Of a DNA stretch of 64,000 nt, positions 37,829 through 47,200 are shown in pieces. The stretch is taken from contig NZ_JACVHC010000002.1 of the NCBI RefSeq assembly GCF_017976235.1, positions 248,001 to 312,000 of the forward strand, in the 5' to 3' direction. The first letter of the stretch is position 1. Each line of letters begins with the position of its first letter. The notes under the pieces are model-generated. The model was not told where the DNA came from, searched no databases, and worked only from the letters and a program-made list of their open reading frames with translations. The DNA is from Pseudomonas anatoliensis. Lineage in GTDB: Bacteria > Pseudomonadota > Gammaproteobacteria > Pseudomonadales > Pseudomonadaceae. The position numbers and the translations under genes were made by a program.

Positions 37829-38071
37829 ATGGCACGTAAAGAGTTCGAACACTTCGAAGCAGTATCCGCAGTTGTCCCCGTCGAGTTGGGTGGCAACAAG
37901 GGCTATTACGCAGCGATCGCGGTCAAGGCCCTGGTCGATGGCGGTGCACCACGCTTTCACAAACTGCTGGAAGATCAGGTCTTCCCCGGCGCCATCGCAG
38001 CCGATGAGGCCGCCATCAATGAGCTGGACCGCCTCAAGGGCGTCACCGAAGACGCCGAGTTGATCTGGTAA
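37829..38071 (+). CDS. Conserved small protein, 80 residues
   Basis: This acidic soluble protein contains FEAVSAVVPVELGGNKGYYAAIAVKALVDGG at the N-terminus. It has no signal peptide and no recognised motif. Length and codon use look like a real gene. It lies 43 bp after the ABM gene on the same strand, and its stop is 4 bp from the stop of the convergent flavin-reductase gene. Function unknown. Confidence 0.65.
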   Translation: MARKEFEHFEAVSAVVPVELGGNKGYYAAIAVKALVDGGAPRFHKLLEDQVFPGAIAADEAAINELDRLKGVTEDAELIW

Positions 38072-38075
38072 GTCG

Positions 38076-38705
38076 TTACTTCGCCGCGCCCGGACGCCAC
38101 ATCTTGAACAGGGCTTCAGGCCCCAACTGGAAATAATCCGCCGGCCCGCCGCCGCGCAGAATCGGTTCTGCCGCGGCGGTGTCGTAGACCCCGTCTTTCA
38201 ACAGCCACTTGGCGATATGCACGGCGACCACTTCGCCGAGGATCAGCCAGCTCGGTACTGTCTCGCCATCAGCGCGCTGCAATTGAATGATCTGCGTGAC
38301 CTTGCACTCGAAGGACACCGGGCTTTCGGCGACGCGTGGCACGGAAATCACTTTCGACGCCACGGTCGTCAGGCCTGCCAGTTCAAACTCGTTGACCTCT
38401 GGCGCGACCATCGCGCAGCTCTGGTTCATCTGCTCGGCCAGCGGGCGAGTGGCGAGGTTCCAGACGAATTCGCCGGTCTGCTCGATGTTGTTGAGGCTGT
38501 CTTTGCGCCCCACGCTGGAGAAGCCAATGATCGGCGGAATGTAGTTGAAGGCATTGAAGAAGCTGTACGGCGCCAGGTTCAACCGGCCGTTGGCATCCTG
38601 CGAGGAAATCCAGCCGATGGGGCGCGGGCCGACGATGGCGTTAAACGGATCGTGCGGCAGGCCGTGGCCGTTGGCGGGTTCGTAGAAGTGGATGTCATCG
38701 GGCAT
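38076..38705 (-). CDS. Flavin reductase-like FMN-binding protein
   Basis: This 209-residue protein of the FlaRed/DIM6-NTAB family has the split-barrel flavin-binding fold. It contains IVGPRPIGWISSQDANGRLNLAPYSFFNAF at about residues 24-53 and GFSSVGRKDSLNNIEQTGEFVWNL after it. Such proteins bind FMN and reduce it, or work as oxidoreductases with an unknown acceptor. ATG at 38705 is preceded by CAGGA. A longer start at 38759 is possible but gives an atypical N-terminus. Monocistronic. Confidence 0.85.
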   Translation of the reverse strand: MPDDIHFYEPANGHGLPHDPFNAIVGPRPIGWISSQDANGRLNLAPYSFFNAFNYIPPIIGFSSVGRKDSLNNIEQTGEFVWNLATRPLAEQMNQSCAMVAPEVNEFELAGLTTVASKVISVPRVAESPVSFECKVTQIIQLQRADGETVPSWLILGEVVAVHIAKWLLKDGVYDTAAAEPILRGGGPADYFQLGPEALFKMWRPGAAK

Positions 38706-38788
38706 GGCGTGTGTTCCTGAGGCTGGATTTTTGAATGAAGCCATAGTGCAAGCCTGCACCGCGCATTTCCAGTCAGAAGAAGATCCCG

Positions 38789-38873
38789 TGTAGGAGCTGC
38801 CGCAGGCTGCGATCTTTTGATCTTGTTTTTTACAAGCAAAGTCAAAAGATCGCAGCCTGCGGCAGCTCCTACA
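38789..38873. repeat. REPIN, GTAGGAGCTGCCG family
   Basis: Inverted halves with GCCGCAGGCTGCGATC cores surround an AT-rich loop. It lies between two minus-strand genes. Confidence 0.9.
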
Positions 38874-38903
38874 GAGGGCATTTAAGCGGCTCTAGAAATG
38901 ACT

Positions 38904-38923
38904 AAGCCCGGCCGAAGCCGGGC
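38904..38923 (-). terminator. Terminator-like hairpin after the repeat-peptide gene
   Basis: The stem AGCCCGGC/GCCGGGCT closes on a four-base loop that is TTCG on the minus strand, a very stable tetraloop. The T tract is poor, so efficiency is uncertain. It lies 20 bp beyond the stop codon. Confidence 0.6.
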
Positions 38924-38943
38924 TGTGCGCTTTACAGCGGCGC

Positions 38944-39198
38944 TTAACTGATGGAAGCGGATTGAGTACGGTCGTAACCGTCGGCAGCGAAAGTCGCGGA
39001 ACCGGTACGGTCATAGCCATCTTCAGCAACAGTGGCGGAACCAGTGCGGTCGTATCCGTCAGCAGCAACAGTAGCGGAGCCAGTGCGGTCGTAACCATCG
39101 GCGGCAACGGCCGAGCCGGTGCGATCAAAACCGTCGGCAGCAAAGGTGTTGGCGGCCAGTACGGACAGGGTCAGGGCGAGGATCAGTTTGGTTTTCAT
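38944..39198 (-). CDS. Secreted repeat peptide with five DGYDRTGSA units
   Basis: This 84-residue protein has a clear signal peptide (MKTKLILALTLSVLAANTFA). The mature part is almost only five repeats of about 13 residues with the pattern DGYDRTGSATVAA. The first unit has DGFDRTGSA and the last DGYDRTQSA. GGAGTAACGAAC precedes the ATG at 39198. The repeats are similar at the DNA level too, so recent expansion is likely. The function is unknown. Regular Asp, Tyr, Arg and Thr spacing suggests an extended or ligand-binding structure. Confidence 0.8.
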   Translation of the reverse strand: MKTKLILALTLSVLAANTFAADGFDRTGSAVAADGYDRTGSATVAADGYDRTGSATVAEDGYDRTGSATFAADGYDRTQSASIS

Positions 39199-39429
39199 GT
39201 TCGTTACTCCAGATTCGTTGGCGGGTGTGTCTTGCATGGGGTTCATGCTACGCCAACTAAATTGATTAAAAAGCGCAAAATAATGCTAAAAACTATCGAT
39301 TAACTAGATGTTAAGGGCGACGCATTTAATGGCTTCCATCATCAGGAGCGAACGTCGCGCAGGTAATCGACCAGGTAGGCACAGGATGCCGAGGCAGAAT
39401 TAACCGGTGATTAATCGCCGGAAACAAAA

Positions 39430-39488
39430 AAATCGCAGCCTCCGACAGCCCCTGTAGGAGCTGCCGAAGGCTGCGATCTTTTGATCTT
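39430..39488. repeat. REPIN with collapsed loop, GTAGGAGCTGCCG family
   Basis: AATCGCAGCCTCCGACAGCC is directly followed by CTGTAGGAGCTGCCGAAGGC with no loop. A decayed left half and an intact right half are joined. The rest of 39199-39509 shows only the promoter region of the repeat-peptide gene. Confidence 0.8.
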
Positions 39489-39509
39489 GCGTGACGTTCA
39501 GTCAGTCAA

Positions 39510-40829
39510 TCAGTCAGTGACGATCCGCGAATGCTTCTGGGTGTCCTTCATGGTGATGTACACCAGCAACGACACAGCGATGCACGCCGTCACATACCAG
39601 TAGTAACCGGTTTCCATGCCAATGCTCTTGAACCACAGCGCAATGTATTCGGCGGTGCCGCCGAAGATCGATACGGTCAGTGCGTACGGCAGGCCGACGC
39701 CCAGGGCGCGGATTTCAGTCGGGAACAACTCGGCTTTGACCACCGCGTTGATCGAGGTGTAACCGCTGACGATGATCAGCGCCGCCATGATCAGGAAGAA
39801 CGCGCCCCACCAGCTCTGGATGGTGTGCAGAGTCATCAGGATCGGCACGGTGAAAATCGTGCCCAGCACACCGAAGGCGATCAGGATCGGACGACGACCG
39901 ATCTTGTCCGACAGGCCACCGATGATCGGTTGCAGGCACATGAACAAAAACAGCGTGGCGGCAGAAATGGTCGTCGAGTCGGAGATGCTCATGCCGACGG
40001 TGTTCACCAGGTATTTCTGCATGTAGGTGGTGTAGGTGTAGAACGCCAGCGTGCCGCCCATGGTCAGGCCGACCACGGTTGCCAGTTCCTTGGGGTGACG
40101 CATCAAGGTGCGCATTGCGCTTTCCTTGGACTTCTCTTTCTTGGTGAACGACTCGGTTTCTTCCATGCCGCGACGCAGGTACAGCGCAACCACTGCGCAC
40201 AGCGCGCCGATGGCAAACGGAATGCGCCAGCCCCACGCGTACAACTGCTCGGTGGTGAGTGTCTGCTGCAGCACGATCAATACGCCGAGGGCGATGAGCT
40301 GGCCGGAAATCAGGGTCACGTACTGGAAGCTGGAGAAGAAGCCGCGACGCTCCTTGGTCGCCATTTCCGACAGGTAAGTAGCGGAGGTGCCGTACTCACC
40401 GCCGACCGACAGGCCTTGCAGCAGGCGGGCGAAGATCAGCAGGATCGGTGCGCCGATGCCGATGGTTGCGTAGTTGGGGCTCAACGCGATGATCAGCGAG
40501 CCGAAGCACATCAGGTACACCGAGGCCATCAACGCTTTCTTGCGCCCGACTTTGTCGGCGTACAGGCCCATCAGCCAGCCCCCAATCGGGCGCATCAGGA
40601 AGCCCACGGCGAAGATCGCAGCAGTGTTCATCAATTGTGCGGTGGAGGAGCCAGCAGGGAAAAAGCTCTTGGCGAAGTACAGCGAGAAGGCGGCATAGAC
40701 GTACCAGTCGTACCACTCGACCATGTTGCCAACGGAACCGCTGAAGATCGATTTGATCCGGCTGGCGGTGGTTCTTTCTTTGGCCGGCGCGGCAGCCGAC
40801 CCAAGTGGCAGGGCGTTGGAGTTATCCAT
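39510..40829 (-). CDS. kgtP: MFS permease of the metabolite:H+ symporter family (KgtP-like)
   Basis: This 439-residue, 12-TM transporter has the MHS signatures VEWYDWYVYAAFSLYF in TM1 and GLYADKVGRKKALMASV in the TM2-3 loop, plus GGEYGTSATYLSEMA in TM5. The family takes up 2-oxoglutarate, shikimate, citrate or proline with protons. The closest match by eye is 2-oxoglutarate permease. The neighbouring DctB/DctD-like (MifS/MifR-like) pair and a sigma-54 promoter upstream fit the 2-oxoglutarate system of P. aeruginosa, where MifRS controls PA5530. ATG at 40829 follows AAGGA. Confidence 0.85.
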   Translation of the reverse strand: MDNSNALPLGSAAAPAKERTTASRIKSIFSGSVGNMVEWYDWYVYAAFSLYFAKSFFPAGSSTAQLMNTAAIFAVGFLMRPIGGWLMGLYADKVGRKKALMASVYLMCFGSLIIALSPNYATIGIGAPILLIFARLLQGLSVGGEYGTSATYLSEMATKERRGFFSSFQYVTLISGQLIALGVLIVLQQTLTTEQLYAWGWRIPFAIGALCAVVALYLRRGMEETESFTKKEKSKESAMRTLMRHPKELATVVGLTMGGTLAFYTYTTYMQKYLVNTVGMSISDSTTISAATLFLFMCLQPIIGGLSDKIGRRPILIAFGVLGTIFTVPILMTLHTIQSWWGAFFLIMAALIIVSGYTSINAVVKAELFPTEIRALGVGLPYALTVSIFGGTAEYIALWFKSIGMETGYYWYVTACIAVSLLVYITMKDTQKHSRIVTD

Positions 40830-40890
40830 TGAAGGATCCTTCATTTAATTGTTTTTGTGGAGCGCGTTAAAACGCAGCCTGCGGGAGCTA

Positions 40891-40908
40891 TAGCAGGAGC
40901 TGTGCCAA
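40891..40908 (-). promoter_or_regulatory. Sigma-54 (-24/-12) promoter of kgtP
   Basis: On the minus strand TGGCAC-N5-CTGCT has the invariant GG and GC exactly ten bases apart, as in the TGGCAC-N5-TTGCW consensus with one mismatch. The predicted transcription start is about 50 bp before the kgtP ATG. Confidence 0.8.
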
Positions 40909-40949
40909 CGGGGAGAGGGGCGGTTTAGAAGGGGTAGCGGGTTTTGATG

Positions 40950-40995
40950 AGCGAAAATCCGCTTATGTTGGGTGGGTGTTGAGCGGATTTTCGCT
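40950..40995. promoter_or_regulatory. Paired palindromes, probable enhancer for the sigma-54 activator
   Basis: AGCGAAAATCCGCT (40950-40963) and its exact complement AGCGGATTTTCGCT (40982-40995) are spaced 32 bp centre to centre, about three helical turns. Each is itself a near-palindrome AGCG-N6-CGCT. They lie 42-89 bp upstream of the -24 element, the usual place for activator dimers. Confidence 0.75.
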
Positions 40996-40996
40996 T

Positions 40997-41100
40997 AAAA
41001 GATCGCAGCCTGCGGCAGCTCCTACAAGTTCAGTGTCATGCGCAAATGATGCGGACACCGGAGCTCTGTAGGAGCTGCCGCAGGCTGCGATCTTTTGCTC
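40997..41100. repeat. REPIN, GTAGGAGCTGCCG family
   Basis: Inverted halves lie around a loop of about 45 bp, between the enhancer of kgtP and the stop of the response-regulator gene. Confidence 0.88.
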
Positions 41101-41101
41101 T

Positions 41102-42430
41102 TCAAGGGCCGACAAACATCTCCCGACTCAACCCATGCCGCTGCATCTTTTCATTGAACGTACGCCGCGGCAGTTGCAGCTCTTCAAGCACTGCTTTCAC
41201 ATCACCCTTGTGCCGCGTCAGTGCCGCGCGCAAGCACTGCGCCTCGAAAGCTTCCTGCTGCGCCGCCAGCGACTGCCCCGGATCAATTCCCGGTGCCGGT
41301 TCATCCAGACCCAATACCTGACGCTCGGCGACGTTGGCCAGTTCGCGCACATTGCCCGGCCAGTCATGGCACAGCAGATGACTCAACTGCGCCCCGGTCA
41401 ACGGTGGAAAGCTGCGACCCAGACGCTGCGCCGCACTCTGGGCGAATGATTCGAACAGCAACGGAATGTCTTCGCGGCGTTCGCGCAGCGGCGGCAAGCG
41501 CAGTTCGGCAACGTTGAGGCGATACGCGAGGTCTTCGCGAAAACGCCCGGCACGCGCCTCGTCGAGCAAGTCCGGTTTGGTCGCCGCGACAATCCGCAAA
41601 TCCACGCGAATGCTCTGGTTCGACCCCAGTCGTTCAAGCTTCTGCTCTTGCAATACCCGCAGCAATTTCACTTGCTGGGCCAGCGGCATGCTTTCGATTT
41701 CATCGAGAAACAGCGTGCCGCCATCGGCGTATTCCAACTTGCCGATACGCTTGCCGGAGGCGCCGGTAAACGCGCCGCTCTCATGGCCGAACAGTTCGGC
41801 TTCAAACAGCTGTTCAGGGATCGCCGCGCAGTTGAGCGCCACGAATGGTTTGTCCGCACGGGGGCCGAAGTCATGCAGGCAGCGCGCAACCAGTTCCTTG
41901 CCGCTGCCGGTCTCGCCACGGATCAACACATTGACCGGCAGCGCGGCCAGATCCAGCACCTGCCGGCGCAAAGTCTGCAAGCCACGGGACACGCCGAGCA
42001 ACGTCGAATCGAGTTTGGCGCGGTTGTCGGCCTGCTCGTGCAGGGCGCGGTTTTCCAGGACCAGTCGGCGTTTCTCCAGCGCCCGGCGCAGGCTGCCGAG
42101 CAAGGTCTCGGGGCTGAACGGTTTTTCCAGAAAGTCGTAGGCGCCGTCGCGCATCGCTTCGACCGCCATCGGCACATCGCCATGACCGGTGAGCAGAATC
42201 ACCGGCAGATCGGCGTCGCGGCGCTGCACCTCGGCCAGCAGTTCCAGGCCACTAAGGCCGGGCATGCGCACGTCGCTGAGGATCACCCCGGGAAAATGCG
42301 CGGGCAGGGCGACGAGGCATTCTTCGGCGCGGCTGAACAGCTGCACCTCGAATCCCGACAGGCTCAGCCACTGCTCGACAGCACTGCGAATGCTGCTTTC
42401 GTCATCGACCACCATCACCGAGTTGAGCAT
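41102..42430 (-). CDS. Sigma-54 activating response regulator (DctD/MifR type)
   Basis: This 442-residue NtrC-family regulator has a receiver domain with Asp53 (ILSDVRMPG). Its AAA+ domain has Walker A GETGSGKE, the sigma-54 contact loop GAFTGA (ESGAFTGASGKR), Walker B GGTLFLDEIE and an arginine-finger region FREDLAYRLN. A Fis-type helix-turn-helix closes the protein (DVKAVLEELQLPRRTFNEKMQRHG). It overlaps the kinase gene by one base (TGATG). It should bind the paired palindrome at 40950-40995 and drive kgtP through the sigma-54 promoter. MifR of P. aeruginosa is the closest functional model. Confidence 0.93.
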   Translation of the reverse strand: MLNSVMVVDDESSIRSAVEQWLSLSGFEVQLFSRAEECLVALPAHFPGVILSDVRMPGLSGLELLAEVQRRDADLPVILLTGHGDVPMAVEAMRDGAYDFLEKPFSPETLLGSLRRALEKRRLVLENRALHEQADNRAKLDSTLLGVSRGLQTLRRQVLDLAALPVNVLIRGETGSGKELVARCLHDFGPRADKPFVALNCAAIPEQLFEAELFGHESGAFTGASGKRIGKLEYADGGTLFLDEIESMPLAQQVKLLRVLQEQKLERLGSNQSIRVDLRIVAATKPDLLDEARAGRFREDLAYRLNVAELRLPPLRERREDIPLLFESFAQSAAQRLGRSFPPLTGAQLSHLLCHDWPGNVRELANVAERQVLGLDEPAPGIDPGQSLAAQQEAFEAQCLRAALTRHKGDVKAVLEELQLPRRTFNEKMQRHGLSREMFVGP

Positions 42431-44190
42431 CAGATGTGTGTCTCCAGATCAATCGGCAAAGTCAGGGTGAATGCCGCACCGCCGTCGCCGTTCTCGACGC
42501 TCAGACGACCGCCGGATTCGTGCACGATGGCAAAAGATACTGCCAGCCCCAGGCCAAGGCCGTCACCTACAGGTTTAGTGGTGAAGAACGGGTCGAACAC
42601 CTGCCCCAGATGTTCTTCGGCAATGCCGCCGCCATTATCGATGACGCTCAGACGCCACAACTGCTCGTCGGCTTGCAGACGAATTTCCAGGCGCTTGCAC
42701 GGTTTGCCCTGCATGGCATCGAGGGCGTTGCGCAGCAGGTTGATCAACACCTGTTCGAGACGGATCGCATCACCGCGCACCCATGCCGGGCGGGTCAGGT
42801 GCAGCACCAGGCTGACCTGCTCGTCACGCAGGCGAGCGTCGAGCAATTGCAGCGATTGATCGACCACCGTCGCCAGATCCAGACGCTCGCGCAAACCACC
42901 GGGGCTCTTGCGGGCGAAAGTTTTCAGGTGGCCGGTGAGGGCGGCCATGCGCGTGAGCATCTCGTCCACCGGTTTCAGGGCCTTGTAGGCGTCATCGACG
43001 CGGCCATGGTCGAGCAGCAGGCGCAGTGTCGCCAGTTGCATGCGCTGAGCGGTCAGCGGTTGGTTGATTTCATGGGCCAGGGCGGCGGACATCTGGCCGA
43101 GGGCGGCGAGTTTTGCCGACTGCACCAAGCCTTCTTGCGCAGTGCGCAGTTCGCGGGTGCGTTCTTCGACCAGTTGTTCGAGTTCTTCGCGATTGCGTTG
43201 ACGGACCTTCGACAGGCGCCAGCGCTGATTGAGGAACAGCAACAGAAACACCAGCGCCAGCCATACGCCGGCAGCCGCGAGGCCAGCGTTGCGCAGGTCT
43301 TCGAAAGCCACTTGCGGGTGGCGCAGCAGATGCAGGGTCCAGCCTTCGGTGGTCAGTGGCAGCGACTCCCACAGATAATCCGCCGTCCCTTGCGGGCCTT
43401 CGACGCGGCGCAGATCGCTGTTGTCATCGAAGCGGCGCAGCGACAGATGGGTCAGTGGCGTCAGCGACTGTTTGTCGTATTGGCGCGTCGTCTTGATCTC
43501 GGCCTGATCGCTGGCACTCAAGGGGCGCAACAAGCGATAGCGCCAGCCGGGCTGATTGGCGATAAAGACGATGCCGCGCGCATCGCTGACCAGCAAGGTG
43601 TCGTTGCCCTGGCTCCACTCGCGCTCCAGTTCGGGGAACTCCAGTTTGACCACCATCGCCCCGAGGAACTGGTCGTTGTCGCCCAGCACCGCACTGGAGA
43701 GAAAGTAACCGGGAATGCCGCTGGTCACGCCCACCGCGTAAAAACGCCCGGTGCCCTGGGTGCGGGTCTGGCTGAAGTACGGCCTGAAGCCGTAATTGTG
43801 GCCGACGTAGCTGCTGGGCAAACGCCAGTTGCTCGCGGCTACGGCGAGGCCGGTGTGATCGAGCAATTCAAGGGTCGAGGACTGCGCCGCACCGTTGATC
43901 TTTTCCAGTTTCAGATTCAGCGCCGTTTGTACCTGGGCATCAACGGGGCCGGCCAGTGCCGAACGCAATTGCGGGTCCAGCGCCAGTACGGCGGGGAGGG
44001 CGCGATAGCGGTCGATCAGGGTGTGCAGCGAATTGGCATAGAGCGCCAGTTGCTGGTTGGCCCGGGCCGCGTCCTCTTCCAGCGCCTGACGTTCGGCGTG
44101 GCGGATGGCAAGCGTTGCGGCAAGCGCAGCGCCGGCGACGATCAGCAGTGTGTACAACGACAGACGCAGGGTACGGGAAGTCGGCGGCAT
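42430..44190 (-). CDS. Sensor histidine kinase (DctB/MifS type)
   Basis: The predicted 586-residue inner-membrane kinase has a first helix at about 10-29 and a long periplasmic double-Cache (dCache) region containing YGFRPYFSQTRTQGTGRFYAVGVTSGIPGYFLSS. A second helix at about 310-330 and a coiled linker follow. The HisKA domain has AALAHEINQPLTAQRMQ and the ATPase domain has NLLRNALDAM, DNGGGIAEE and GLGLGLAVS. The start is uncertain: ATG at 44190 and GTG at 44223 both lack a strong ribosome site. The periplasmic domain should sense a C4/C5 dicarboxylate, and the permease two genes away suggests 2-oxoglutarate. Confidence 0.9.
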   Translation of the reverse strand: MPPTSRTLRLSLYTLLIVAGAALAATLAIRHAERQALEEDAARANQQLALYANSLHTLIDRYRALPAVLALDPQLRSALAGPVDAQVQTALNLKLEKINGAAQSSTLELLDHTGLAVAASNWRLPSSYVGHNYGFRPYFSQTRTQGTGRFYAVGVTSGIPGYFLSSAVLGDNDQFLGAMVVKLEFPELEREWSQGNDTLLVSDARGIVFIANQPGWRYRLLRPLSASDQAEIKTTRQYDKQSLTPLTHLSLRRFDDNSDLRRVEGPQGTADYLWESLPLTTEGWTLHLLRHPQVAFEDLRNAGLAAAGVWLALVFLLLFLNQRWRLSKVRQRNREELEQLVEERTRELRTAQEGLVQSAKLAALGQMSAALAHEINQPLTAQRMQLATLRLLLDHGRVDDAYKALKPVDEMLTRMAALTGHLKTFARKSPGGLRERLDLATVVDQSLQLLDARLRDEQVSLVLHLTRPAWVRGDAIRLEQVLINLLRNALDAMQGKPCKRLEIRLQADEQLWRLSVIDNGGGIAEEHLGQVFDPFFTTKPVGDGLGLGLAVSFAIVHESGGRLSVENGDGGAAFTLTLPIDLETHI

Positions 44191-44259
44191 GCTGGGCAGA
44201 TGGATGGCTGGTCGGGCCGGCACGATAACACGCGGCCATACAGGTTTCAGTGCTTGCGG

Positions 44260-47200
44260 TCACGACCGTAATGATCGTTTTGGCGATACTGACTCAGCGG
44301 TGTCGTTGAAGTCTTCGCTGGTGTGATACCAGGGATGGTAAGCCTCGCGGGAGAAATCGCCTTTGGCGTTGATCAGTTTGATCGGACGGCCCAGCGGGTC
44401 GTAGAACAGTTGATCGAAGTAGCCCAGTTCGTGCAGCGACTGGTCGTTGACGTAACCGTGGGTATCGGCAAAGTACGGTCGGAACTGGCGAATCGGCAAG
44501 CCCTTGTTGTTGTATTCGACCCGCTCGCTGATTCTCCACCGTGAGTCGGCGTACACCTCGACATACTTGCCGTCTTCAATGACGAGCGAACCATCCACCA
44601 CCTTGTACGCCATCCCCGGGTCAACCAACTGCTGGGTTTGCAGCGCGCGGCCAAAGCCGTCGACACAGGTCTTGATGATCTGGATTTGCGCCTTCACCTC
44701 GTCGTCTGGATAGCGGTCGGCGCTGAGCACGACGCTGTGCACCGGCTCGCGTCGGACACTGGCGATGGCTGAGCGCAACGCTTGTTCCGCCGTGGTCAGT
44801 GTGTTTAACCGGGCCAGTCGCCGACGAGCGCTGGCACGAATATGGCCGCTGGGCAGCAGATAACCGCTGGCGATCCATTCGTCGCTGGAGCTGTCGCCGA
44901 CGGGGAGCTGCCCCATCCAGCTGAACAGGTCTTTGCGCAGGGTACTGGCCGCTTTTTGTATGGCCACTTCAGGATCTTCGATAGCCGGATCAGGGCGATG
45001 ATCCTCGGGGCGCCGGTATTCGCTCAACGGTGCGAAACCCACCGCCAAGCCGTTTTCAGTGCCGTGGAAACTGGTCGCCAGCGGCTGGCCGGAGGGTTCG
45101 TAAATCACTTCTTCGATATTGTCGTTGGCATCGACGATGCGCATCGGTTGCAGCGCGTGATAGTCGTAGGTGATTTGGGTGGTGCAGCCATCCGGCAGCT
45201 CGACGCTGGTGACTGCCAGTCGATAATCGTCATATACCGCGTGGGTCACGCCATGGCTGGGCGTTTCGTTGTAATCGCGCACTTGATAAAAACCGCGGAG
45301 GTCAGCGTACCGGGCGTAACCGAACGACGACGACCACAAGTTCTCTTCAGCATCGACCGACGGTGAGGGCTCAAACAGCAGCGGCATGGCCGTGTAGCCG
45401 ATCTTTCGCAGCTCGTCACGGATGTTGAAAGGCGCCGGCAGCACGTCGTATGCGTCCAGTGCGGTCTTGTCCAGCTGCGCCATTTCCAGCGGGCCAGCCA
45501 AGGCTTCGAAGCTGGCATCTCCTTCGTCCAGCAGCGTCCCGTCGACCGTCACATAGCGTTGCACCGATTGCGTCGTAAGCACGCGTTGAGTCTGCCAGTG
45601 TGCGCTGTCCTGATGCGTTGTCAGCGATTCGAATGACACCTGCTCAGGATCAAGGCCAGTCGGCAGCGTGCCTTTGGGCAATACCAGTGCGTTGCTGCGT
45701 TGCTGATAAGGCAAACCCAGGCGCCAGTGCTGTGGATCGGTATCCAGATCGATGAAAGCGGCGCGGGTTTCGCTGATGTAAAACGACTGCTGCGCTTCGT
45801 CGTGAGCGTCGCGCCACCACTGTTGCTCATCAGGATCGGCAAACGGCGGCGTGTCCTCGCCGGTACGCCTGCGTGCGTAGCTCACCGTCATTGCGTGGGT
45901 TGGCAGACCGAAAGCGTTCCAGCGCAAGTTGAGGTCGTGACGGCTAAGCGGATCATTGATGATGCGGTCGTACTGGTAGCTGATTGTTTCCACCACCAAC
46001 GGCAGCAACACGGCCGCCGCGTATTGGCCCTGAGGCCTGACCTCACGCACCAGATAGCGCAACTCTTCAACCGCATAGGGCAGGGCGTCGGTAGAGGCGA
46101 AATCCGCATCGGCATAAGTTTCGATGCGGGTGATCGAGCCGACCAGCGCTCGCGAAATCTGGTATTCGCTCTCGGAATTGTGTGGCGGTATCGGCTCATC
46201 CTGTTCGTCGGCAGCGTGGTAGCGGCTGAACAGGGTTTTACCCAGCGCAATCGCCTCGGCGTCCCGATTGAAATAGTGGTCGCGGGGGCGATCCAGCGCT
46301 TGTCCGGTGTGAAACCAGCTACACACCCGCACTGGCGCACTGAACCCGACGTCGTCATCGCCGCTTGCACTCTCGCTGTCGGTTTGCTGCAAGTAACCGA
46401 AGCCGCGGAACTCGCGTTCCTTGCCGTCGTAAACACCCTCGCGCCAGACGAACGCCTGAGTCAGGCAGTTGCCGGTGATTTCATCCAGCTGTTGTTGTTT
46501 TTTGACCACAGCCACCGGGAAGGGCAAGTGCGAAATCGGCAGCCGATTCAGCTTGAGTACCTGCTGTTTCTCATCCAGCCATTCCTGCGCCGAACCGCGA
46601 TAGACCACGCTGGTGCTGCAGCCCATGTTGTTGTTACTGGCCGTCAGCAGATACGGTTTGGCTGTGACGAAATCGTAGCGCCAGTGCTGCGGCTTTGTGT
46701 GCGTTACGGTGAGTATCAGGCTGGCGCAACCCAGCCCTTGCAAATCGGCGAAGCTCACCTGGCTTAAACGGTCGTAACGCACACCTTCGGGCCATGGCAC
46801 GCTGATTGGCGCTTGCTCCAGGCCGTTGCCGCCACGGTTCAGATAGATCTCGAAAACATCGCTTTTGAGGTAGATCAGCGCCGATGCGCCGGAGCCGTCG
46901 AGGTCGGCGAGACGCACTCGCGAAGAATCGAATTGCTCGTAGGCGAAGGGCAGGTCACTGATCTTGCGGCCTTCACCAAAACGGCCGTGACCGAGATTGG
47001 GCCAGCAGCGGATTTCGTTGTGTCGAATGCGGCACAGCTCGGGCATGTCACTGCCCAGCAGATTGCCGAGCAGCACCAGTTCAGTGGGCGTGTTGCTGAA
47101 CAGCGGCAAGCGGTCATTGGCCGGTTCGTGCGGCACTTCTTCGGCCGGGGCGAAACCCTGTTCGCGTCGGTTGGCGTAAAGCCTCACCGAGTTCGGGCCA

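Noticed and set aside
42436..44271. 611-residue frame on the plus strand opposite the sensor kinase
   Set aside because: Shadow frame rich in Gln and His. The minus-strand frame has all the histidine-kinase boxes.
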